Shown: positions 12,401-22,072 of the stretch, piece by piece
How the letters are laid out: each line of letters starts with the position of its first letter
Numbering within the stretch: position 1 is the first letter of the stretch
Source of the DNA: Certhia americana
Taxonomy: Eukaryota; Chordata; Aves; Passeriformes; Certhiidae
Length of the DNA: 64,000 nucleotides
Direction of reading: 5' to 3'
Assembly (NCBI GenBank): GCA_018697195.1
Contig: CM031864.1
Span: 15,686,763-15,750,762 of the forward strand
The notes under the pieces: model-generated
What the model was told of the DNA's origin: nothing
What the model saw: the letters and a program-made list of their open reading frames with translations, nothing else
Databases searched by the model: none
Translations under genes and position numbers: made by a program

Positions 12401-13788
12401 GAAAGATCCTGCTGTTAAAGCTTGTTGCTCTTTTGACAACAGTGTTTTCCAAGGCAGTTGTGTACCTTGTGACTGAGAGAAGAGGGAGAAACCCTGATGT
12501 CATCACAGATGTTCACAGATGATTGTTCAAATTAATTTCATCATTTCATGTCTGGTTTGTTTGTGGTAATTTAAACTCTTTCTTGTCTTTTATCATATGC
12601 ATAAAAAAGATGTGTTTTAAATCCAAAACAGACTCTCCACGCCAATCTCATTTTGTTTATCCAAATTCAACTATTGATTGAAGAACGGAAGTCTTCCTGT
12701 CTAGTTCCAAAGGTACTGCAGAAGAGTAGGAAATGGGGACCTGGGTACAGCCATACTGGGTGTTCTAAAATTTCTTGAAGTCTGTGATACTCCATAGATA
12801 AAAGCAATACAAGTTTAATAATGTGATATTTGACAGTATTTCTCAATTTTTCAGTGTGGAGCCTGACTTTAGCTATTTATATTAATATGTAGTTACGTAA
12901 TAAATTGTTCATGGGTTGGGGTTTTTTTTCAGGTTGAGCAAGTATAACATTCTAGGAAAGAGGAATATCTAGCTTTGTGACAAGGTATTATTACCTTGCA
13001 ACACTTTGGCATCTGAGTTTGTAAGTGTTGACTTTATTCTTTTAAAACCACCCAGAAAAATGGTTTCTGTTGTTTCATGCCTTGTTATGAAAATACACAT
13101 ATACATTTCTAACAATTTTTGGAATCATTTCCTCTTCATATTCTCTTCTGTAATCACATCTGCAAGAAAAATGTGAGTTAGAAACATTAATCATTTGGGA
13201 GCCTTGTGTCTAAGTCTTTGAAGACAAAGTGCTGCTTCTGCTGACTGTAGACTTTTTTGCCCAGGGTGGTTTCCTCTTTCCATATAAATCAAAAAACCAC
13301 TGCTATTCTTCCCAAATCAGGTGGGGGCAGGGGGAACCCTCAAGGAATAAATAGCTGGTTTTCATGTGATGTTGCCACCAGAAAAAAAACAGGCCATCAA
13401 CAGAATCTTAAAGGATTTTTGAGAAACAAAGTTTAAGCGATGTAAATTAAAAACAAAGCCAAATTTTCACCCTGCCTAAAGCTGGTACAAATCCTTACCC
13501 ACTTCACTTCAAAATTGATAGGATTCCACTCTCTGTATGTCCTTTCAGATTAGGAGTGTTTCGTAGGATACTGCAGATTGGTTTCAAGGCTTCATCTGCT
13601 GATGCATCAACTCTCAATAAATGCATCAAATAATGAGATTTGGCATTTGTTGATGTCTCAAATTTCTGTGAAGAATATCAAAAGATGGTAAAAACTGACT
13701 GCTGGCTGAAGACTTGTCTGTTGAAAGGCAGGAGAAAGGTTAGTTGTGGAATATTGGTGTCAGGTTTTAGGAATTACAATTTTCCAGT
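6431..13788. other. Non-coding stretch downstream of HS2ST1
   Basis: AT-rich sequence with further AATAAA sites (6773, 7941, 8713, 9935 and 9939), any of which could end a long HS2ST1 transcript. All open frames are short, occur on both strands and show no splice signals or family motifs. A T-rich to (AC)-like patch lies near 8483-8505 and short A runs near 10099. I recognise no repeat family here. Confidence 0.6.
8713..8718 (+). terminator. Candidate distal poly(A) signal AATAAA
   Basis: AATAAA is followed within 45 bases by a TCTGGTGTCCTGTC stretch and later by an uninterrupted T run near 8798. The GT-rich downstream context makes it a plausible distal end for a long HS2ST1 3' UTR. Confidence 0.35.
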
Positions 13789-13855
13789 CTTTTAGATGAG
13801 ACAAAGCCTAACTGAGAAGTTTAAGTAACCTCCCCACAGTTACTCATCAGAGACA
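13789..13855 (-). repeat. MIR-like ancient SINE remnant
   Basis: TTTTAGATGAGACAAAGCC, AGAAGTTTAAGTAACCTCCCC and ACAGTTACTCA follow the reverse complement of the MIR core (GATGAG-AAACTGAGGC-AGAGAGGTTAAGTGACTTGCCCA-GGTCAC). Several mismatches and small gaps fit an old copy. MIR elements predate the amniote split, so relics in birds are expected. Confidence 0.55.
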
Positions 13856-16170
13856 GATGTTTCACCCTGCCCAAGCAAAGCAAGTAGACAAACACAGGTG
13901 GCAGAGGTGAATTACTGCATCTGGCACATCTCATCTTTCCACTCATCTCTGGGCACCTGTTGTCATCATCATCTGTCCAGCAGACAGAAGTCTCTCCATG
14001 AGGTGAGTGCTTTCTTTACCTATTTTGGGGCAGTATAGATACTTTTTCGTTGTAGATTAGATAAAGAGCTGTGTTAGTATTATTGCACAGAAATGTTTTT
14101 ATTGGCACACAAAGCAATAGTACTGCAGATCCAAAGGAAGCTTGTGTTGGTCAGAGGTATTGCCATGTGGCTGCCAGAATTTCTGCTTATTACTGGATAG
14201 TATCAAATAAAGTCCCCTCATTCTTTACAGTATTTTGGTTAGAAAACCTGGTACTGTTGTCCTGTGTCAGAAGTAAGGCACTGAAACTCTTTGCCTGGCT
14301 TGAGATGCTGCATCTTCTGATTGCTGCTGCTGCCTCATCCCTCGCCCGGCAACAGCGTGGCTGGCTGGTGCCTCGGCAGAGCTACCCTGTGCCCAGGAGG
14401 GAGTGACTCACTGGATTCCCCTCTGCTGGCAGGGAGAACACTGCTGCCAGCTGTCAGGTACTGCAACCTGGAACAGTTTGGAGGAAGGAGGCCTAGACCT
14501 GGTGCTAAGCTGCTTTGATACTGATCTATGCTGAGATAACAGCAACACTGGGCTTTTCACTGCACTCCTAAGCCAAGAGTAGTGTCTGCAAATATAGAAG
14601 TGGTGTTGGTTTATGTAAATTGCCTACAGCTAGGTAAGAACATTGTGAAGGAGCCAGGAATTCAGACCTCCTGAGCCCTGCGTAGGCTGCTCCTATGTCT
14701 TTTTGTTAATCTTCCCATATAACTTTCTACCTTGGCATGACTAATGTTCCCAATTAATGTGTACTAACCTCCAGCATTTTAATATAATAAAGTAATAATT
14801 TATGTCTTCATATGGAATTGAATTTTTGTACTTGCCTGTCATGTTTCAGGCATCATGAAGGGTCAAAGAACAGGTGTAGGTGTCAGGGGAGCTGTGTTTG
14901 CAGCACTGCTCCTGAGTTAGGCATCCCTCAAACTTGCTGTTGGCCATATCAGGGAACAAGGTGTTGTTTTTTGGGACTCCAGAAAGAATCCTAGGCCCTG
15001 AAGTGGGAAATAAAGCAACATACAACTATGTTCTGAAAGTTGGAACTAACTTCTTTGACTGATTTGAAAAAGAGTCAGAACAGGAAAAGCTGTCTGTGCT
15101 GGCAGCGTTAGTGGATTACAGAGCAGGAATTGTGCCTGCTTTTCTCCCCCCCCAGGTCTGATTCTTGCTTCTGAAGTTTTGTGTGATTGGAGAAAAGAAA
15201 TGTCACAATTACCTTCTTTGTTTGCCTGCTATATTAACCACTTTAAAACACAAGGAGAAAAAGATCAGAGAAGGTGATCTGATCCCCTTGGACAGCTGTA
15301 GCTGTGGGGAACAGTGGTGTTTCAGAGCCTTGTCTTGAGCTAGCCTTGTGGCGAAGTATGCACCTTCTTGGTGGAAGGAATTGGGGAGACACAGAAAGCA
15401 CTGTATCATATAGAACTTGCACACTTTTGTTCCCAGACCGACATCCCTGTTACCCAAATTCCATTAATATTTAACAGGGTAGAAAGAGGTTATTTTACTT
15501 CATTTTGAAAAAGAAAGCAAGCATCTTTTCCTGCCCTAGCAAGGACTAGTCATACAAAATGAAAGCATGAGGATATTGGACTGAGTTCATGAAAAAAAAA
15601 AAACAACTTTTCACTATATATTCAGGCCTATGTCTAACTAAAAACAAACCCAAAAGCACCTGTGCCCTTGCCATGCAGTGACACTATCAAAAGGAATATT
15701 ACCTCCCCCTACACTCTAAAGAAATATCAGTGGACCATAAATACATGCCTGTACAAACTGAGGGCTAGGATATCACATCTGTTTCAGAGAGCAGTGCTCC
15801 TATGGCTTTCCATACTTGCAGGACCACTGCACACCTTTCTGGAGCTCTCGGCAAGTAACAAATCTAAACTTTGTTGCAAAGGCTTCTGTAGCATCCTCCC
15901 CATCCCTGACTACCCACTCTGTGCTTTGGTTTTTGAAAGGGAGACCTACTATCATGAACTGCCTCTGGCAACTCTTCGCATCTCCAACAGGGCTGGGGGT
16001 AGACACTCTTCACAAGGCAGTAACCTTAAAATTAGCACGTGTCTTTTTGCACTTGCTGCAATTATTTAGAAACCTCCTTGTCAAATGACCCATGTTAAGC
16101 CAAAGAGCGTATTACTAGGGGTGTGCTAACAGCACCAGTGCACTAAACCACAACTGACAGCCTGACCCAG
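13856..16170. other. Non-coding stretch, mixed GC
   Basis: Unique sequence with a GC-richer patch at about 14300-14480. Open frames such as 14071-14406 and 15662-16069 (135 residues) have no recognisable motif, and overlapping open frames occur on both strands, so I treat them as chance. A 12-base A run ends near 15603 and a C run lies at 15147-15154. Confidence 0.55.
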
Positions 16171-16178
16171 TGCTGTGC

Positions 16179-16186
16179 TTTAAAAG
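16179..16186 (+). promoter_or_regulatory. TATA-like box TTTAAAAG
   Basis: TTTAAAAGGG lies about 155 bases before the ATG of the candidate signal-peptide exon. It would place a start site near 16210. It is a common AT-rich match, so alone it is weak; its value is the pairing with the exon at 16340-16412. Confidence 0.25.
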
Positions 16187-16339
16187 GGCAGGGCCACAGA
16201 GTTGGAGTTGGAATTTTGCTTTAATTAGGCCATTACCTGACCTTCAAAGCTGTATTTTGTTCCTCCTCTGCATGCTATGCTGGAGGAATGGCTGCTGGAG
16301 AAGACAGGAAGAGCCCTATCTGATCATTATCAGGAGCGG

Positions 16340-16412
16340 ATGAAAGCCATGCATTGCCTTTTCCTTTTGACGTGTGCAATTAGTTTGGCTTGTGTGGAAG
16401 AAGCATGTCAAG
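16340..16412 (+). CDS. Candidate first coding exon with a signal peptide (unrecognised)
   Basis: From the ATG at 16340 the frame reads MKAMHCLFLLTCAISLAC, then VEEACQG. A positively charged start, a hydrophobic core (CLFLLTCAISLAC) and small residues near a possible cleavage point (after SLA) give a credible secretory signal peptide. The frame runs into a strong 5' splice site, CAAG|GTAAAT, at 16412/16413 in phase 1, the phase typical of first exons of many small secreted proteins. A TATA-like box lies 155 bases upstream. I found no convincing second exon in the following kilobases, and the open frame extends upstream to 16277, so chance is a real alternative. No family is recognised. The frame could also be a spurious hydrophobic ORF. 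Confidence 0.2.
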
Positions 16413-17830
16413 GTAAATGGCCGTCTCTGTCCTTCCCCCTGCTGATCCCTGGCAAGGTCCATCATGCAAAAAGCTATTCAATCACCTGTTGACAGTGGTA
16501 TCCCTCTCATAAAACCTGATTATACACCATCATGAACTATGTTTGCCCAGTGGTGGCCTGACACCACCATGGGCTGTTTTACAGGCTGAGTGCACTCTAG
16601 CACTCCTCATAAAACTTTCTTTGAACCCATTTGTTTCTACATCTCTCTGCTCCCCTCCCCCCTGCCCTTCAAAATAAGTTTTTCCATTTTTATGGGGATG
16701 GAAGAATCTTTGTGTCCAGGGCACATGACATCTGTGGAACTCACCCAGGAACATGCTGCCATTGCCCCCACTTCTGAGCTATCCCCACCCTGCCAACCCA
16801 GCAGAGTCCCATGGCTCTGCTGCCACATTTGGCCGTCTTGTTGAAGATGTTGTGGGTCTCCTGTGTTTGCCCTGACTTCTCTGTTGTATTAGGCAGAGAT
16901 CTGTGCTAATGCCTCACCTTTGGGAAACCAGTGAAATCAGTTTCTGCCTGGAACTGCTGCTGGCTGCCACCAGCACTCAGCACACAGGGACAGACTCTCC
17001 GTGGCTGCATGTTGCAAATTACTCTCACAAAAGGCAGAAGACCTGTTTCATCTTTGTGTTGGGCTTTTTTTTAATAGGCATGAGAATTTATTTTCTTTTT
17101 AAAATTCAGTTCACTAGATTTAAGTAATACTCTGCTTATGAAGTCCAAAGCAAAGAAATCCAATGCAAGTCCAGAGAGAGAGTTCACTTTTAATTCACCT
17201 CTTAGGCCAGTTGCAGCAACACTGCAGATTAAGCTCACTCTGTATCCATATCTTAGAAGCATGTGCATGTGCCTTTCCACCACTGCTGAAGGGGTGGCCC
17301 CTTGCCGTGCCCAGCGTGAGCTGTGGTCACAAGTCTCCGGTCATACCCTCAATCTCGCTGCAGATTTCCTGTGTGGTCACGGGAAAGTCATTTTGAACTC
17401 GTGCTATCTCCTTTGCTTTGACCAGAAGTGCTGCTAATTCTCTTCCTTGTGAATTTGACTGTGCATGAACACTGTGTGGCAGGCCAGTGGCTGCCAGAGC
17501 AGCATGTGCCCAGGACTATGGGGATCGATGTATCTGTCCCCGTTTGGGTGCTGCACTTCAGCAGATGGTGATACCAGTGCTCCCCAGTGCCACTTAGATC
17601 ACAGTGGACAATGCTTGAGAGAAAGTTTTGAGAAAAGCTTACTTGTTTAGTCAAAGAGGCTTTGTTTCCTTCTCTAAGCAATATTCAAAGGGTGATGGAG
17701 TAGCAGTTGAGTTAATTAGGGGACAGAGATAATGTGTTACAAAAGGAGGGATACTCAGAGGTGGGCACAATGGAAAGAGCACTGGATTTTTACAGTACTA
17801 TTATACAGTTAAAAGAAGTATTTAGCTCTG

Positions 17831-17895
17831 GTTTATAAAGGGGGAAAAAATGAAGCATGGCAAGATCCAGCAGCTTCCTTGAGGTCAGACAGGAA
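17831..17895 (-). repeat. MIR-like ancient SINE remnant
   Basis: TTTATAAAGGGGGAAAAAATGA, then GCATGGCAAGAT and GAGGTCAGACAGGAAT resemble the reverse complement of the MIR 3' half (TTTACAAATGGGGAAACTGAGGCA...AAGGTCACACAG). It ends against a 17-base T run. A segment at 17764-17790 resembles the start of a MIR in the other orientation but is too short to call. Confidence 0.5.
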
Positions 17896-17912
17896 TTTTT
17901 TTTTTTTTTTTT
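17896..17912 (+). repeat. Poly(T) tract, 17 bases
   Basis: An uninterrupted T run directly next to the MIR-like relic. Confidence 0.95.
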
Positions 17913-17987
17913 GGCACTAACACATGAATGATCTGGCCAACAAATGACTGAAGTCCTGTGGTGCCAGAGAGCCCTGGAGGGTGGTGT

Positions 17988-18140
17988 GTGGGAGGTGGCC
18001 CTGGCCTCCCTGCTCAGTCCCCGCTCTGCAGGCCGGGGCAGCAGCAGTGTCCGTGTCCGTGCTGAGGGGTGTGCGGCTGCGGCAGCGGGTGCTGTGTGCG
18101 CAGGCTGCTCGCTGGCACCCGGCCCGCCTTAGGAGGGGTT
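17988..18140. promoter_or_regulatory. CpG-rich block, left part of a possible split CpG island
   Basis: GC-rich sequence with repeated CpG (GTCCGTGTCCGTGC, GTGCGGCTGCGGCAGCGG, CACCCGGCCCGCC) in an otherwise AT-rich neighbourhood. One forward frame carries an arginine-rich, acid-poor stretch (VLRGVRLRQRVLCAQAARW, then HPARLRRGYSDMAG) that resembles a mitochondrial presequence and meets a weak GTAATC donor at 18156. I do not recognise a gene, and biased composition alone could produce this. Confidence 0.45.
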
Positions 18141-18281
18141 ACAGTGACATGGCCGGTAATCAGAAAGATCATTTGTGCTTTTTATCACTTTTATCATGAA
18201 AAAGCTTAATCAGATGTTCTAAGTTGGATCTGAGGACAGATAAACTAGTAGCTGCTGAATTCATTCCTGGTGAGGCTCTAA

Positions 18282-18428
18282 GGCAGTAGAATCACCATCC
18301 CTGGAAATGTTCCAAAAATGTACAGATGTGGCACTTAGGGACATGGTTTAATGGTGGACCTGACAGTGTTAGGCTAATGGTTGGGCCCTATGCCCTTAGA
18401 CGTCTTTTCCAACTTTAATGATTCTGTG
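18282..18428 (+). mobile_element. CR1 LINE, truncated 3' end
   Basis: CACCATCCCTGGAAATGTTCC, GATGTGGCACTTAGGGACATGG, GACAGTGTTAGGC, GGTTGGGCC, GTCTTTTCCAACTTTAATG and the octamer ATTCTGTG form a textbook avian CR1 3' end in + orientation; a third, degraded octamer may reach 18436. It sits between two CpG-rich blocks, and its last octamer abuts the right-hand block. Confidence 0.93.
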
Positions 18429-18430
18429 AT

Positions 18431-18660
18431 TTCACGGACCACTGGCGGACGGCAGCAGTGGGGTGGCGGGGGCGCTCGGCAGGGACAGCCCCGCTCCCCT
18501 CTCCGCTGGCTCCTGAGGGCGCGGACTGCCCGGCCTTGCCCGGTCCGCGGCCTCTGCCCGAGCGGCCGCGAGATGGCGCCCGAGGAGCGGGCAGGCCCCG
18601 CCGCCACAGCGCGGCCCTCACGCGGCCTTCCCGCGCTCGGCCCGCGGCTGCTGGGGGTGG
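18431..18660. promoter_or_regulatory. Intergenic CpG island
   Basis: About 225 bp of roughly three-quarters GC with about 32 CpG dinucleotides by hand count, close to the number expected from base composition, so CpG is not depleted. The rest of the window is strongly CpG-poor. Such undepleted CpG in a bird genome usually marks an unmethylated promoter or enhancer, here at least 9 kb from any HS2ST1 exon. It includes GCGAGATGGCGCCC (18568-18580), close to a YY1 site around a well-contexted ATG at 18573, which opens a 43-codon frame. No known gene is recognised. A lncRNA promoter is the likeliest reading. Confidence 0.65.
18568..18581 (+). promoter_or_regulatory. YY1-like site in the CpG island
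   Basis: GCGAGATGGCGCCC agrees with the YY1 core AAGATGGCGGC at AGATGGCG. In CpG-island promoters this motif commonly lies just downstream of the start site. Confidence 0.3.
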
Positions 18661-19060
18661 CTCATTTTAGTGCTAAATTGAGCCCAATTATTATAGTTTA
18701 ATGAAGGGCTGCTTCGAGTTAAATAATGGCCCTGGTATTGTATTTATATGAATGAAGAATTAACCTTAAAAGGTTGCCCTTCTCAGAAAATGGATTGCAT
18801 GCTTGGCTCTCTCTATTGATTAGTTTAGGTATTTAAAGTGCTGCATTTTATCTCTCCGGCCTCCTGGTAAATTTGTCATGATGATACTTAAAGGAGCAAA
18901 TTGACATTGTTTATTTTCACAAACCTTTTTGGCATATTTCTGGGGCTTCTTACGGCACCTTTGAGCTATATAGTATTGTGTGACGGAACAGTGATAACCC
19001 TTCTGCTTAAATAAGCATGACAGTCTAACATCTCTGTTCAGCTGAAATGCCACTGAAAAG
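18661..19060. promoter_or_regulatory. AT-rich block next to the CpG island, possible conserved non-coding element
   Basis: Composition switches abruptly to AT-rich, repeat-free sequence with several ATTA/TTAAT motifs (CCCAATTATTATAG, GTTAAATAATGG, GAAGAATTAACC, TTGATTAGTTTAGG). This is the texture of homeodomain-bound conserved elements. Conservation is inferred, not seen. Confidence 0.3.
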
Positions 19061-22045
19061 GATAAGGATGCTGCAGTGCGAAATGTGTATTGCACTGCAG
19101 CTGATGAAGTGGGGTGAGCAATCCTGAAGAGGTTTTCAAGAGGATTGGAATCTTCCCATATTAAATGACTGATGGGAGGGTTTGTCAGAATTTCTGTTCA
19201 CTCCAAAAATTGGAGTTCCTTTCTCCTTGGAGGCTGCCAGACAATGGGAGCCATGCTAATAATTGCAAAGTACTTTAATACTGAGTAGTGTTAGAGATTT
19301 TGAATGTGACATGCAGCTAAGCAAAAAGAGACTGGACACACGCATGCATTTCTGGATTACAGATTTCTGAGGAAATAATAGGATGATGTGAAATTTTTTA
19401 AGTTAAATATGGGCATCTGGTTTTCCTACAGATGCTTTTAAACCTTTTAAAATTTACTCAAAAATTATGGGGGTGTGTGGGTATTTTATGCTGTGATGCT
19501 GACAGTCACTCCCCTGTGTACAGCTACGGGAAGCACCGCTAGCTGTGGTTGTGCCCCCTGAGATGGGTGGTTTCCCCACTGGTGCTCGGGGAGCAGCCTC
19601 AGCACTGCTTGTCCCACATTCCAGTTTCTGGGGCGTGGGTGAGAGCTATGCTGTGGCTCAGTGTCCCCTGCAGGATGACCCCACTGATACCTCCCATAGT
19701 GGCACAGGGAGCAGGGGTGTGGGGCTCCTTGTTGGGGAGCAGGAGGTTTGCGGGCCCCTGTGGTGAAGCACAGATACCCACACTCCCCACACAGCACCAG
19801 GGTCAGCCACGCCCGTCGGGCTGCACTACCCAGGGTGTGTGAGGGGCAGCAAACTTCCACCAAGGCTCCTGTTCCCACAGCTGTCAGTCTCTAGCCTGCT
19901 CCTTCAGTTACCCTCTCTGGTTTCTCAAGTTTACAGATCTGTTTTTGGTCTCTGAGTGAGCGATTGCCACCCCTTTCCTAACCCCATATCCTGGCTGGCA
20001 GTAGGAATATGCACACCACTTATATTCCCCAAACAAAATGGAAATGGAAAGTCTTGGGTTTAGTTGAAAAGAACAGCAAATTCTGCTTGCAATCTGTAAT
20101 GCAATTAGTGTTATTTGACTTGGCAGCCGTCGGAGGGCCTGCGTGGGCTGTAGGCTTCGAGGGCCCGGAGTCAGCCTCCATCTAGGAAGAGGACTTTGGA
20201 GGAACTCTCAGCAATTTTTACATCTGAAGTCTCTCAGTGGTTTCTCTCCCCCATATCCTCTTCCCTCCACCCTCGGCATTCAGACGCTGCAGCCAGTCCT
20301 TCTTTCCAGCTGGGAAGGGGTGAAGTCGGCTGGTCCTCCAGCCACCGCCCTGCTCTGTGCCCCCACCAGCGCCCCCCGTGTGTCTGCGTCCCCCCGCCCG
20401 GCCAAAGGAAAATAATTCTGGGTCAGAACTCACTGAGCCATCTGTGTTTCTGAGGTTAAATTATTTCTTACAAAGGAAATAGCATTAGGTCGGTGTATCT
20501 GGCTGCTAATTGCTTTAACTGGCTGAAAAGATTTCAGTCTGTTCCTGTACTGTTTGTGCAAACTTAACGGAATAGTGTTACCTTCAGATCCTGCCCTAGC
20601 CACAGCCAGAACATATAAACAAGTCTTCTGGTACGAAAAGCAGCACAAAGTTTCAAGCTATGCTAGCAGAGGTTATGAGAGACAGGAAGCTATAAGCAAA
20701 TTGATTTCACCACTGGGAAACTTGGGATTTTTTTGCCCCCCCCCCCCTAGTAATGACTGTAAAGCATGCTAATGCTATTCAACATTAATGCATTAAAGTG
20801 TAGTCTTATTAATTCAAGGCATAAAGGCAACAAAATAAGCTGTTAAATTTAAAATATAATACATATATAATGAGAAAAAAATGTGTGAAAGCTTTATTCA
20901 AATGAAAATGCAGAATTGTTTGAGCTAGTGAAGTATCTTTTGTGCTGAGTTTTGAACATATGTAATAGATTTAATTATTAATTTCTCCATTGTTCTATGC
21001 ATACAGACAGGGTTCAAGGCACAGTCATTCTCTGGCTTTCATGGATCTAATTTGTATAATTATTGCCTGAATAAAGAACTACTCTGATTCCTAGTTCACT
21101 TTTTTCCTCTCCTAAGTACTACCTCACTGCTGCTTTCCGAAAGGACAACACATGCCAATTCTTCAGGAATCAGCTGATCACTTCAGTGATGAGACACGCT
21201 CCCAGTGACATTCCTTTTCAAGCTTTTTTGTCTAAATGAATTATTGTGCATACTTTTTAATTTTATTGAACAAATTAGATTTGTCAAGGTCTAGCTTTGT
21301 AAATAAATAGCTAGAGACACATGGATGCATATTGCTGCTGTTCAAGGTCTCCTGTTCTATTTATGGAAGCCAGATGAATATGAAACAAAAGAGAAACTTT
21401 TCTCTAAAAGCAATTATCTTTCTGCATTCCCATCAGTATAATTATATTGCAGGGAATTTTCAGAAGTCATACAAGTAGAATTGAATACTTAAAATCATGG
21501 CTGGATAGTTATGCAAAAGCTGAGTGGAGCATCTCACCTCATGCTAACAAAAACATGCCGTGGCTGGCTGTTCTCTTACGCCTTTACACCTGACATGGAT
21601 GTGGGTATTCATTGGAAAATAAGGACCTGAGATCAACCCGGGACAATGATACACATGAAAAGTATTTCTGGAGAGAAGTACTGAAAGCCTCTCAGTTTTT
21701 TAGTAGTAATATTAATGGGTTGAATTATTTTGTCACTCAGGAATTTAAAAAGTCATGGCCCTTATCTGTGAGCATCTTTAACCAAGCGTGTTTTCTTTGA
21801 CTTTGGAGATATGTTGTGTTGTTAAAACAGAGAATCTTCTTTGTTTACGGAAAGATCTTCCCAGATAGTAAAAGGAATAAGGCCGAAGAACACATAGCAA
21901 GGTCCAGATTGTGTTGGTAGAGGAGACTGGTAAAAATCACTATGCTGACTGTGCTTAGACCTTTTAGGAAGCTGCAGTACTGGCACGTGGTTTGTAAAGT
22001 CACATCATTCTGGGTGCAAGAGTAGACAAAGTTTGCCAGGAGAGG
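19061..22045. other. Non-coding stretch with two GC-rich patches
   Basis: GC-rich but CpG-moderate patches lie at about 19500-19880 and 20110-20410. The second has four C runs (within 20358-20400) and ends by 20410. A T/C run lies at 20730-20748. The open frames inside overlap on both strands and have low-complexity composition. From 20780 the sequence is AT-rich and unique. Confidence 0.55.
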
Positions 22046-22072
22046 TTTTTTTTTTTTTCTTTTTTTTTTCCC
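22046..22072 (+). repeat. Polypyrimidine tract (T-rich)
   Basis: A nearly continuous T run with one C, ending in CCC. Simple repeat. Confidence 0.95.

Noticed and set aside
11592..13632. A 17-base string (TCAATAAATGCATCAAA) found at both about 11592 and 13615
   Set aside because: The match does not extend into the flanks, so a shared element cannot be supported.
15662..16088. Overlapping open frames on both strands (up to 135 codons)
   Set aside because: No splice sites frame them and the predicted proteins have no family character.
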